Below are positions 22,241 through 29,697 of a DNA stretch of 33,703 bases, one piece after another. How positions within the stretch are numbered: position 1 is the stretch's first letter; each line of letters starts with the position of its first letter. The position numbers and the translations under genes were made by a program. The notes under the pieces are model-generated. The model searched no databases. It had not been told where the DNA came from and saw only the letters and a list, made by a program, of their open reading frames with translations. Location: assembly GCA_900290365.1 (NCBI GenBank), contig OMOE01000067.1:2734-36436 (forward strand), written 5' to 3'. This DNA comes from Syntrophobacter sp. SbD1. Its GTDB lineage: Bacteria; Desulfobacterota; Syntrophobacteria; Syntrophobacterales; Syntrophobacteraceae.

Positions 22241-23395
22241 TTATCTGGCCACTGACGACTGATCTTGCCGATATTGTCCATAGCCTTCCTTTTCCAGGTC
22301 CTTTTCAGGGATGAACCGCAGGGCGGCTGAATTCATGCAATACCGCAGGCCGGTTGGTGGCGGTCCATCATCGAACACGTGTCCAAGGTGTGAATCGCCG
22401 TATTTGCTTCTAACCTCGGTTCTCACCGTGAAAAAGCCTGCATCTTTTTTTTCTACGATGTTGTCCGGCTCAAGCGGTTTGGTGAAACTGGGCCAACCGG
22501 TGCCGGAATCATATTTATCGCGAGAACTGAAAAGGGGTTCGCCCGAAACGATGTCCACATAGATTCCTTGAGCTTTGTTGTCCCAATACTCATTTCTAAA
22601 CGGCGGTTCGGTGCCGTTCTTTTGTGTAACCTTATATTGAAGATCGGTGAGCTGGCTTCGCAAAGTCGCATCGTCCGGCTTGAAGTATTTCGCCGGATGC
22701 TCGCCCGATATAACCCCTACCGATTCTATGTTAGCAGTCTCCATATCCTTATCCTTATCCTTACCCCACACTTTTGCAATAAATTGATCGCGACCTGAAA
22801 GGTATCTGTAATACCGGTAGCGTACCGGATTCTTTTTGTAATAGCCCTGGTGATATTCCTCTGCAGCGTAGAATTTGGAAAGCGGCAGGATCGCGGTAAC
22901 AACAGGTTTAGCGAAACGGCCTGAATTTTCCAGTTTGCGCTTTGACTCTTCGGCCGCAACCCGCTGGGTCTCATCATTGTAAAAAATGACACTGCGGTAC
23001 TGGCCTCCCCTGTCAACGAACTGCCCGTCCGGGTCCGTCTGATCGATATGTTTCCAGAAGGAATCCAGCAGTTCCTCGTAGCGTACCTTTGCCGGGTCGT
23101 AAATGACCTGAACCGCTTCCACATGCCCCGTTTTCCCGGCCGAGACCTCTTCATAGGAGGGATTCTCCGTATGCCCGCCCGTGTAGCCCGATATGGCCTC
23201 AAGGACCCCGTTGACTTTCTCAAAATCGGCTTCGACACACCAGAAACATCCTCCAGCAAATACAGCTCTTGGAAACCCTTGATACTCGTCATCCACGCCC
23301 TGGTTCTTTTCATTCTTTTGGCCGTTCACCGAACCCGATCCAAACAGAACTAACCCTGCCAATAAAACTAATGAAAACAATAATATTACTTTCAT
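22241..23395 (-). CDS. msrAB: Exported MsrA-MsrB fusion methionine sulfoxide reductase
   Basis: 384 residues with an N-terminal hydrophobic export segment (about 1-24). The MsrA domain (about 42-200) has the active site '[14 protein letters not shown]' with Cys50, and '[15 protein letters not shown]'. The MsrB domain (about 235-370) has '[11 protein letters not shown]', '[13 protein letters not shown]' and the catalytic '[11 protein letters not shown]' (Cys353). It reduces both epimers of oxidised methionine in exported proteins. Both CxxC zinc pairs of classical MsrB are absent ('[11 protein letters not shown]' and '[10 protein letters not shown]'), as in some zinc-less forms. ATG 23395 has GGAG 8 nt upstream. 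It is divergent from a two-component system that precedes a second MsrA. Confidence 0.93.
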   Translation of the reverse strand: MKVILLFSLVLLAGLVLFGSGSVNGQKNEKNQGVDDEYQGFPRAVFAGGCFWCVEADFEKVNGVLEAISGYTGGHTENPSYEEVSAGKTGHVEAVQVIYDPAKVRYEELLDSFWKHIDQTDPDGQFVDRGGQYRSVIFYNDETQRVAAEESKRKLENSGRFAKPVVTAILPLSKFYAAEEYHQGYYKKNPVRYRYYRYLSGRDQFIAKVWGKDKDKDMETANIESVGVISGEHPAKYFKPDDATLRSQLTDLQYKVTQKNGTEPPFRNEYWDNKAQGIYVDIVSGEPLFSSRDKYDSGTGWPSFTKPLEPDNIVEKKDAGFFTVRTEVRSKYGDSHLGHVFDDGPPPTGLRYCMNSAALRFIPEKDLEKEGYGQYRQDQSSVAR

Positions 23396-23417
23396 CTCAA
23401 TATCTCCTTTTATAGAT

Positions 23418-23499
23418 GAAGCGAGGAGCGGGAAGCGGGAAGAAACACGCTCTTCCTGCTTCCTGCTACTTGCTCCCTGCTACTTGCTCCTTGCTCTCT
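23418..23499. repeat. Purine/pyrimidine palindromic repeat, copy 1
   Basis: A purine-rich arm (GAAGCGAGGAGCGGGAAGCG...) leads through AAGAAACACG into a pyrimidine-rich arm made of TGCTTCC/TGCTACT/TGCTCC units. The arms are complementary in sense, so the segment can form a long imperfect hairpin with AAACACG at its tip. A second copy in the same orientation is at 23585. Confidence 0.72.
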
Positions 23500-23584
23500 G
23501 ACATCGCTTAAGGTAATTCCTGATGGTAATGAATGCCTCAAGGGAATGTAATGATTATGTAAACATCGAGAGTAAAAATTATCT

Positions 23585-23699
23585 GAAGCGGGAAGCAAGG
23601 AGCGTGAAGCAGGAAGAAACACGTTCTGCTTGCTCCCTGCTCCTTGCTCCCTGCTCCTTGCTCCCCGCTTCCTGCTACTTACTCCTTGCTACTTGCTCC
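23585..23699. repeat. Purine/pyrimidine palindromic repeat, copy 2
   Basis: Same design as the copy at 23418: GAAGCGGGAAGCAAGGAGC..., then AAGAAACACG, then about 75 nt of CTTGCTCCCTGCTCC-type units. It ends directly before the ribosome-binding site of the response-regulator gene. The about 85 bp between the two copies (23500-23584) are unique and may hold the promoter. Confidence 0.72.
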
Positions 23700-23707
23700 A
23701 GGAGTAA
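23679..23707 (+). promoter_or_regulatory. Hairpin that could mask the ribosome site of the response regulator
   Basis: TTACTCCT (23679-23686) is perfectly complementary to AGGAGTAA (23700-23707), which contains the Shine-Dalgarno sequence, with a 13-nt loop between. Folding would hide the ribosome site of the gene starting at 23714. The left arm belongs to the repeat copy 2. Confidence 0.45.
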
Positions 23708-23713
23708 AAATTG

Positions 23714-24427
23714 ATGGCAAAGCCGGACCACGTTCTTATCGTTGAGGATGACAATAAAACCGCTTCGCTCATCAGTCTATATCTTCACCGCGAAGGGTTT
23801 GAGACATCCACTGCATTCGATGGCGTAGAAGCGCTGGAGTTGTTCCGGCAGGACAATCCTGCGATTGTGATACTCGATCTGATGCTTCCCAGGCTCGATG
23901 GCTGGGAGGTATGCAGGCGTATACGCGAAATTTCCAATGTCCCTATTGTGATGCTCACTGCAAGGGGCGAAGAATTCGACAGGGTGCTGGGGCTTACAAT
24001 CGGAGCAGACGATTATGTGGTAAAGCCGTTCAGCCCAAGGGAACTCGTCGCTCGAATCAGGGCCGTGTTGAGGCGAACGACCGCCGCCGCCAGGGATATA
24101 TCTTCCAGGCTCAAGGTTGGCGGGCTTATATTGGACATTCACAAGCACGAAGCAGCGGTGGAAAATCGCCGCATTGTCCTCACCCCATCGGAATTCAAGC
24201 TGCTTCGATTGCTCATGAACGCACCGGGGCGGCTCTTTACACGAGAACAGCTCCTGGATGCCCTCTACCCGCTGGGCGAGCAGGTAATAGACCGGGTAGT
24301 GGACGTGCATATCGGCAAGCTGAGGCAGAAGGTTGAGCAAGATCCGGCCAACCCTCGATACATTTTGACTGTAAGAGGTTTCGGATACCTGCTTGCCCGT
24401 GGCGATCAGGAGGATATCCCATCATGA
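23714..24427 (+). CDS. OmpR/PhoB-family response regulator
   Basis: 237 residues. The receiver domain (about 5-120) has the acidic pair 'VEDDN', phospho-acceptor Asp55 in 'IVILDLMLPRLDGWEV', the switch Thr in 'VMLTARG' and Lys in 'VVKPFSP'. The C-terminal winged-helix DNA-binding domain (about 135-232) contains 'LTPSEFKLLRLLMNAPGRLF' and 'VDVHIGKLRQKVEQDP', then 'RYILTVRGFGYLL'. AGGAG stands 9 nt before ATG 23714, or 6 nt before an alternative TTG at 23711. The stop overlaps the kinase start (ATGA). It lies between msrAB and the Sec-MsrA gene, so control of sulfoxide repair is a natural inference. Confidence 0.92.
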   Translation: MAKPDHVLIVEDDNKTASLISLYLHREGFETSTAFDGVEALELFRQDNPAIVILDLMLPRLDGWEVCRRIREISNVPIVMLTARGEEFDRVLGLTIGADDYVVKPFSPRELVARIRAVLRRTTAAARDISSRLKVGGLILDIHKHEAAVENRRIVLTPSEFKLLRLLMNAPGRLFTREQLLDALYPLGEQVIDRVVDVHIGKLRQKVEQDPANPRYILTVRGFGYLLARGDQEDIPS

Positions 24428-25512
24428 AACAGGGCATGTTGTTGAAACTCCTGGCAATCAACGTGCCGGTGGTGGCCCTGGTAATACTTGTGCTCTGGCT
24501 GGTTCTCGACACCCTCGCGGCCGACTATTTCTCCATTCTAATGAAAGAGTACCGGATTAGTCCCACCGATGCGCACCAGATGTTCGTCCACTCCGTTCAC
24601 CGCTATCTTCTTTGGACCAGTATAGGCGCACTGATTCTTGGCGCACTTCTGAGTTTTCTTTTGACTCAAATGGCGTTGCGGCCTCTCTATGAGATGATAA
24701 AAACAACCAGCCTGATTGCCAGGGGTGATTATTCCTCCAGGGTGCGGGCTGATTCGCACGATGAAATTGGCGAACTGGCGGGCGCTTTCAACCGAATGGC
24801 AGCAAGCCTCGAGCGCGTCGAACAACTCAGAAGGAACATGGTTTCCGATGTCGCCCACGAACTTCGCACGCCCCTGACAAATATCAGAGGGTATATGGAG
24901 GCTCTTCAAGACGGTGTTGTGCCCCCGACGCAGGAAACTTTTCAACTGCTTCAGGAAGAAACGCTGAGGCTGATCTCTCTTGTCGAAAACCTGCTGCAAT
25001 TGGCCAGGGCCGACGCAAGGTTGAACCTCGAACTGGAGGAGACAGACATCGCCGAACTGACCTCACGTGCTTTGAAAAAGTTCGACCTCGAATTCAGGCA
25101 GAAACAGATCCGGGTCAGCACGCAACTGAGCGAAGGCGCAACTGTTGCGCCGGCGGACCGCGAAAAACTCAGCCAGGTGATTGAAAATCTCCTGAAAAAC
25201 GCACTGCAGTATACACCTGAAGGCGGGTCTGTATCGGTTCGCACAGAGACTATCGACCGCACGGCGAAATTCTATATCCAAAATAGCGGTCCGGGAATTG
25301 GTACTAAAGATCTGCCATTTATTTTCGAACGCTTTTATCGTGGAGAAAAATCCCGTTCGAGAGACTTTGGCGGCTCTGGAATAGGGCTCGCCATAGTCAA
25401 GGAAATCCTTGAAGCCCACGGCGGGAAGGTGGGAGTCCAAAGCACGACGGATACGACCCTGTTTTGGTTCAGCCTGCCTCTAAGGGACCAGCCGCAAACA
25501 ATATCCTCCTGA
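24424..25512 (+). CDS. Membrane sensor histidine kinase (HAMP-HisKA-HATPase)
   Basis: 362 residues. Two membrane helices (about 8-30 and 62-82) enclose a very short periplasmic loop of roughly 30 residues, too small for a classic sensor fold. The HAMP linker (about 85-135) has 'LRPLYEMIKTTSLIARGDYS'. The HisKA domain carries phospho-acceptor His145 in 'VSDVAHELRTPLTNIRGYME', and the HATPase_c domain has the N box 'VIENLLKNALQYTPEGG', G1 'GPGIGTKDLPFIFERFYRG' and G2 'GGSGIGLAIVKEI'. It overlaps the regulator gene by 4 nt. The small periplasmic loop suggests membrane-linked or redox sensing, inferred only. Confidence 0.93.
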   Translation: MKQGMLLKLLAINVPVVALVILVLWLVLDTLAADYFSILMKEYRISPTDAHQMFVHSVHRYLLWTSIGALILGALLSFLLTQMALRPLYEMIKTTSLIARGDYSSRVRADSHDEIGELAGAFNRMAASLERVEQLRRNMVSDVAHELRTPLTNIRGYMEALQDGVVPPTQETFQLLQEETLRLISLVENLLQLARADARLNLELEETDIAELTSRALKKFDLEFRQKQIRVSTQLSEGATVAPADREKLSQVIENLLKNALQYTPEGGSVSVRTETIDRTAKFYIQNSGPGIGTKDLPFIFERFYRGEKSRSRDFGGSGIGLAIVKEILEAHGGKVGVQSTTDTTLFWFSLPLRDQPQTISS

Positions 25513-25534
25513 TCTGCCGATTCTTTACAAAATC

Positions 25535-25563
25535 TTGACCCATTCATTAACGTTTCATAATCG
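25535..25563 (+). promoter_or_regulatory. Possible promoter upstream of the Sec-MsrA gene
   Basis: TTGACC (25535-25540) and TAATCG (25558-25563) are spaced by 17 nt in the gap between the kinase stop and the Sec-MsrA start. The match is moderate, and read-through from the two-component operon is equally possible. Confidence 0.3.
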
Positions 25564-25599
25564 CAAATTGTTACTTGATAAAAGGTTGATACACTGAAG

Positions 25600-25672
25600 G
25601 CCGCTAGGCTGAGGGAAAATCAAGGGAACGCGATATCCTCGCCCTTCAGCCTGATTTTCCTAAACCTCGGTC
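25600..25672. repeat. Dispersed AGGCTGAGGG / CTTCAGCCTGATTTTCC repeat, copy 2
   Basis: Contains AGGCTGA and GGAAAATCA followed 30 nt later by TTCAGCCTGATTTTCC and CCTAAACCTC. The complementary words can pair in two alternative ways. Related words are at 325-390. It lies in the leader of the Sec-MsrA gene. Confidence 0.4.
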
Positions 25673-25696
25673 ATATGTTTAAGGAGTGAGTTTAAG

Positions 25697-26536
25697 ATGC
25701 ATTCCATGCCAAAGAAGATAGCCGAGTTGGTCTTCGCTCCGAGAACCAGGACTATCTGGCTGGCGCTTGCCGGTCTTTTCCTCGGCAGTGCGCTATGTCC
25801 TTTTAATCCTCCCGCCGAAGACGGACCACAACCGGTAAATCAGGGGAAAATAATGAATAGTGCAGCACAAAACCGCACAGACCTTGAAAACAGGCAGCTC
25901 GAGCGCCCGGCTCCGGCTGCGCGGGAAATGGAAACGGCCACTTTTGCCCTTGGCTGATTTTGGGGTGCGGATGCCCAGTTTGGGAGCATCAAAGGAGTGA
26001 TTCGAACGCGGGCCGGGTATACCGGCGGTCTTAAGGAAAATCCCACCTACAGGGCTTTGGGCGACCATTCGGAAAGCATGGAGATCTCTTACGACCCGTC
26101 TGTTATCTCGTACCTGGAGTTGCTTGAAATCTTCTGGAAAAGCCATGACCCTGGGGTCTATTCCCGGTCCAAGCAGTATATGTCCGCAATTTTTTATCAC
26201 AATGATGAACAGAAAAAGCTGGCTATCGAATCCAGACAACGTGAAGAGGCAGCAAGACACCAAAAGATATATACTGAAATATTGCCCGCTGCCCGATTCT
26301 ACCCGGCGGAAGACTATCACCAGAAATATTTCCTGCGGCAAAGACCTGACCTGGTAAATGAATTAAGGGTAATCTACCCTGGGGAAACCTTTGTCGATTC
26401 GACGGCGGCAGCCCGCCTAAACGGGTTCCTTGCCGGCCATGGCTCCTATCATTCGCTGGAAGCGGAGCTGAGAGATCAGATACCACCCGATGAAAAGGTC
26501 CGCCTACTCAAAATTTTAAGTGGTAATGGGCGTTGA
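25697..26536 (+). CDS. msrA: Membrane-anchored selenocysteine MsrA (TGA at the catalytic position)
   Basis: Read with TGA 25955-25957 as selenocysteine, the frame gives 279 residues. A membrane anchor at about 19-38 ('TIWLALAGLFLGSALC') and a linker are followed by the MsrA domain, which opens 'TFALGUFWGADAQFGSIKGV' with Sec87 exactly at the catalytic cysteine of GCFWG. It continues with the normal MsrA blocks 'RAGYTGGLKENPTYRALG', 'HDPGVYSRSKQYMSAIFYHN' and 'FYPAEDYHQKYF'. There is no further stop until TGA 26536, and no resolving Cys follows. A hairpin resembling a bacterial SECIS lies 12 nt after the TGA. The enzyme reduces methionine-S-sulfoxide, probably on the outer face of the inner membrane. 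A dead Cys-to-stop pseudogene is the alternative, less likely because the rest is intact. Confidence 0.85.
25970..25990 (+). promoter_or_regulatory. SECIS-like hairpin after the in-frame TGA
   Basis: GATGCCCA (25970-25977) folds back on TGGGAGCATC (25981-25990), giving GATG/CATC and CCCA/TGGG stems with a 2-nt bulge and a GTT apical loop. It begins 12 nt after the TGA and the loop lies 20 nt after it, within the spacing known for bacterial SelB-binding SECIS elements. Confidence 0.6.
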
Positions 26537-27021
26537 AGAAGGTCCCAGGGGACAGCCGGAATCCAGAGCAAAAACTTCGTGTTCTCCTGTCCCTTCGTGG
26601 GACTGTCGTTTGGAGCGGTCAGGAAGGCCCGCCATGGTCACGAAGAACACGAAGGAGCCACGAAGGGTCTACAAAGAAAACCAATCTGGATAAGCACCTT
26701 TGTGGCCTTCGAACCTAAAAAGTATTGGTCGGACACGAAAAAGAGAAAGCACACGAAAACCCTTCTCATACAAGATCCCTGGCAATGATTTTCCTTCGTG
26801 CTCTCAAGATCGACCGTGCGTCCTCACAAAAGATCGGACACCGAACTATCAGCTTCTAACATGGGCTCGAACGTTTAACGCGGAACCCGAACAGAGTGAG
26901 GGGTCGCCCATCGAACAGGTCGGCGGATTGCGGCCGGGTTGTCGATCGTGTACCCTTCGTACTCTTCGTGACCCCAAAAGCAATCAAATCTAAAGTTATA
27001 CCATTAGATCCCCCACCCGCC
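26537..27021. other. Non-coding stretch with CTTCGTG/CACGAAG repeats
   Basis: No gene is supported. The words CTTCGTG (26576, 26594, 26801, near 26966) and their complement in TCACGAAGAACACGAAGGAG, then CCACGAAGG (about 26638-26668), recur on both strands and could pair into long imperfect hairpins. The stretch separates the convergent Sec-MsrA and PIG-L genes. Confidence 0.5.
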
Positions 27022-27942
27022 CTAAATCGGGTCCAGCCTGAACAATTCGTTTGACCTCGAAAAGCTCAAAAGAAAGCGGGGCATGACGAGCATCTGCGAA
27101 TGGTATTGCAGGATGGCCTTGCGCTTTGCCACCATTTCCTCGGGCGTGAGGCAAAATGAAATCCACGGTTGGCCATCGTCAGGAAAGTTGTTGGGAGGGC
27201 TGAGGTGCGACCCTGACCCCGCTCCCTGGTCGAGCGGCCACTGTCCATAGTGGATGAGGAAGGTAAGCAGTATGGGCTTGAGATTTGATTGTGTCATCGC
27301 CAAATGTTTCAATGCTTCTTTAACGAAAAAATAACTCGAAGTATGATCGGGGTGCTGATCATAGCTTGGGGTTACTGCCACGATGTTAGGCCGAAATTCG
27401 GACATCACCCGTTCGATCTCTTTTCTCAGATCTTCACCGCAGTAGTCAGTTCGAGGCACAATCACTTCAAACAAGGGAGGGCTGGTTCTCCTGGTAAAAG
27501 GAGACTTGTATGCAACCGGGTGTAAACGATACTTCAAACGAAGGTAGGTCAGCCCGCCGTCGGGAAAACCAAGGAAGATAACGTCGTGCTCCTTGATCCC
27601 GAGGGCGGCATCAGCTTTGAGGGCCTCTATCCGGCGCTCTTCACCATACATGGTGTAGTCCTTTGCGGTGGGGCGGCTGATGCGATCTTCCTTTTCCACA
27701 CCCTCCGGAAAGCCGTCTCCGTTTGTCATAAATACCACTTTCACTTTTCCGCCGGCCTTGATGACCCGCTGAATGAGCCCCCCCGCTCCAAGGCTCTCGT
27801 CGTCGGGATGGGGGGAAAAGACCATAAGGCGTGTGTTACGCGAGATCAGAGGCTCTATCGCTTCCAATTCCTCCGCCCATGCAAAGCAAGGCGACAACAG
27901 GGCAAGTGTGAGCACAAGCATCCGCACTGTTCTAAATGACAA
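27022..27942 (-). CDS. Exported PIG-L family (LmbE-like) deacetylase
   Basis: 306 residues with a Sec signal peptide (about 1-23, 'VLTLALLSPCFAWAEE'). The zinc-binding PIG-L signature 'FSPHPDDESLGAGGLI' lies at about 43-58 and the third ligand is in 'PSYDQHPDHTSS' at about 210-217. Family members remove acetyl groups from N-acetylglucosamine conjugates. The start is TTG 27942, supported by a strong AGGAGG 6 nt upstream; no ATG is suitably placed. Export of a PIG-L protein suggests action on envelope sugars, an inference. It is monocistronic, with PRC or sugar-transfer genes absent nearby. Confidence 0.88.
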   Translation of the reverse strand: MSFRTVRMLVLTLALLSPCFAWAEELEAIEPLISRNTRLMVFSPHPDDESLGAGGLIQRVIKAGGKVKVVFMTNGDGFPEGVEKEDRISRPTAKDYTMYGEERRIEALKADAALGIKEHDVIFLGFPDGGLTYLRLKYRLHPVAYKSPFTRRTSPPLFEVIVPRTDYCGEDLRKEIERVMSEFRPNIVAVTPSYDQHPDHTSSYFFVKEALKHLAMTQSNLKPILLTFLIHYGQWPLDQGAGSGSHLSPPNNFPDDGQPWISFCLTPEEMVAKRKAILQYHSQMLVMPRFLLSFSRSNELFRLDPI

Positions 27943-28093
27943 ATCGGACCTCCTGATTTTCTATTATCCTTCTGCGCGCGAAGGGGCAAAAAGCTAGTAT
28001 AATGAAACTTCGTTCGGAAATCACCCAAGAGTCGCATGACTGCATTACTTTGGTTGACATAGCTCTTTTGTCGGAGTATATTTTAAAAGTTGG

Positions 28094-28167
<74 letters not shown>

Positions 28168-28178
28168 TCAAGAAAAAT

Positions 28179-28211
28179 AAGGGACTTAGAGAAAATCTGA
28201 GTCCCTTTTTC
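28179..28211 (+). terminator. Intrinsic terminator after tRNA-fMet
   Basis: AAGGGACT (28179-28186) pairs with AGTCCCTT (28200-28207), with additional AG/CT pairing inside, followed by a T-run and TTTTC. It stands 12 nt past the tRNA. Confidence 0.88.
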
Positions 28212-28896
28212 TTTTCCTCTTTCAACTGTTCCCCACACATGGGCCTGTTTTTGCCTTCTCGGGACTGTTTCCCCACATCGTTCCCCACATTATGCCCGTC
28301 AGATCGCCCGCCCTGTTCCTGAACACATAAGCCTTTGTCATGGCGGGAGTCCCGCATACGACGCGCCAGGATAGGCCTGGAATCCATTTTCTCGGGTCAT
28401 CCCATATCCTTTTTCCACCTTTAACTATGCTGTTTGCTTCGGGACTTGGTTGAATCTTCCACATGTTGAAAAAAGTTTGTAAAGTTCTGTTAAGGTGTCG
28501 TGGCAGAAACTGGAACTTTAAGCAGTAGTCCTTCATCATTCCAGACATTGAAAAGCGGGTGTTCGAAGTCGTCTTGGGAGTTTCCGTTTTCGGTATACTT
28601 TTCGTTTCAAAAGTTGCAATATTTCCGCAATCGATGAGACACTATCCAACCCTTAAAGCCTTTACCCGCTTGCATCTGGGACTCTTCTGTCGTGTTAAGT
28701 TTAGTCTAAAAGTTAACTTCACTCCCGATTGGCTTAGGCTAAGGCTTTGATTGTCCAGGCGAACAGGCATAGGCCCCCCTATGACCGGCTATAGACTGTC
28801 CTGGTGAAAGTGCCGTACACCCTCATGGATGAGACATGATGCATGCAGCTACTCGTTCAAGGAGCGCAAAATGAAAAACTTCGTATAAAATAGGGA
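28212..28896. other. Gene-poor stretch beside tRNA-fMet
   Basis: No gene can be supported over 685 bp. Just after the terminator there are three close direct repeats of GTTCCCCACA or GTTTCCCCACA (28228, 28268, 28280). A minus-strand frame (28222-28548) is open but has no recognisable family, so the stretch may be the eroded remains of an element inserted at the tRNA. Confidence 0.4.
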
Positions 28897-29322
28897 TTAG
28901 GTAGTCGGTTTGAATATAAACAAGGTATACACGACGAAGTTACTGAATGTGACTGCTCCGCAGGCGATTACCTGTGAGAAGAGATACCAAAAGCTGAACT
29001 TGTCTACAAGTATGAACATCATAATAGCGTTTATCCCGAGGTTGGTTACCCCCACCCCCAGATACTTTGCCACTTGGCTGGGCATGTGAATGAGTGACGG
29101 GTTTTCGAATGTCCAGAATTTTTGGAGCGTGAACCCGACGCAAACAGCCAAGCTGAAACCTATTGTGGAGGACAGTAAATAATGGACGCCAAGGTAGTGG
29201 GTCAGAACCCAGACCAGGCCTAAATGAACTGAGGCGGCAGTTGTGCCGGAGACTAGGTACTTCGCGATGATGAATCGCTTGCCATAGCCGATGGTGATAA
29301 GTTTTCGCAATAGTTCCCGCAT
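28897..29322 (-). CDS. GtrA-family membrane protein
   Basis: A 141-residue inner-membrane protein with four hydrophobic helices, matching the GtrA/DPMS family thought to flip polyprenyl-linked sugars or support their export. The family blocks are 'IIAKYLVSGTTAASVHLGLVWVL', 'SSTIGFSLAVCVGFTLQKFWTF' (the conserved FxxxKxWTF turn), 'QVAKYLGVGVTNLGINAIMMF' and the C-terminal 'FSNFVVYTLFIF'. It starts at ATG 29322 with a weak ribosome site. No glycosyltransferase partner is adjacent, so its sugar substrate is unknown. It is divergent from the protease gene, with about 375 bp of apparently gene-free sequence between. Confidence 0.88.
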   Translation of the reverse strand: MRELLRKLITIGYGKRFIIAKYLVSGTTAASVHLGLVWVLTHYLGVHYLLSSTIGFSLAVCVGFTLQKFWTFENPSLIHMPSQVAKYLGVGVTNLGINAIMMFILVDKFSFWYLFSQVIACGAVTFSNFVVYTLFIFKPTT

Positions 29323-29697
29323 TTAGACCCCGTAATCAGCATCTTCCGGCCCCTTCGGAACCTGGTTAGTTCGAAAAAGCTCTTTGTCGCCACAGAATTG
29401 TCCCCGCAAACTATTCAAGAATTCATTAAGTTGCAAGTGAAATTCATTTGGTCCACTTCGGTGTCTCGGCTGTCTGAATTAATTCCTAATCAATTTGCGC
29501 TTTGCGCCCTGATCCACAATCCAAAAATATTCTTGCGAAATCGGAATGTCACCTTTTTCGCTCCGGATCAGCCATTTGTCCGCACTCGCCTGGGCCGTCT
29601 GCTCGATTTATTTCTTATAACAATTGCACGATCTGACGATATCTGGTTGGGAGAACGCCTTCGGCGCCCAAAACATACAACCTGTGGAGTTGAAGGT
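29323..29697. other. Intergenic region between gtrA-like gene and protease gene
   Basis: The rightward frame is open through this region from 29398, but its residues are unlike a real N-terminus and the exported start with a ribosome site lies at 29698. I see no other gene or clear regulatory element. Confidence 0.5.

Noticed and set aside
23418..23699. CRISPR-like array
   Set aside because: The units are contiguous, degenerate and lack unique spacers; it is a palindromic low-complexity repeat.
25997..26536. A separate headless MsrA gene starting after the TGA
   Set aside because: It would lack the catalytic residue and a ribosome site. The TGA falls exactly at the active-site codon of a continuous frame, so one selenoprotein gene is the better reading.
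28222..28548. Minus-strand frame next to tRNA-fMet as an integrase fragment
   Set aside because: No tyrosine-recombinase residues (R...HxxR...Y in order) are visible, so I do not call it a gene; kept only as a possible relic.
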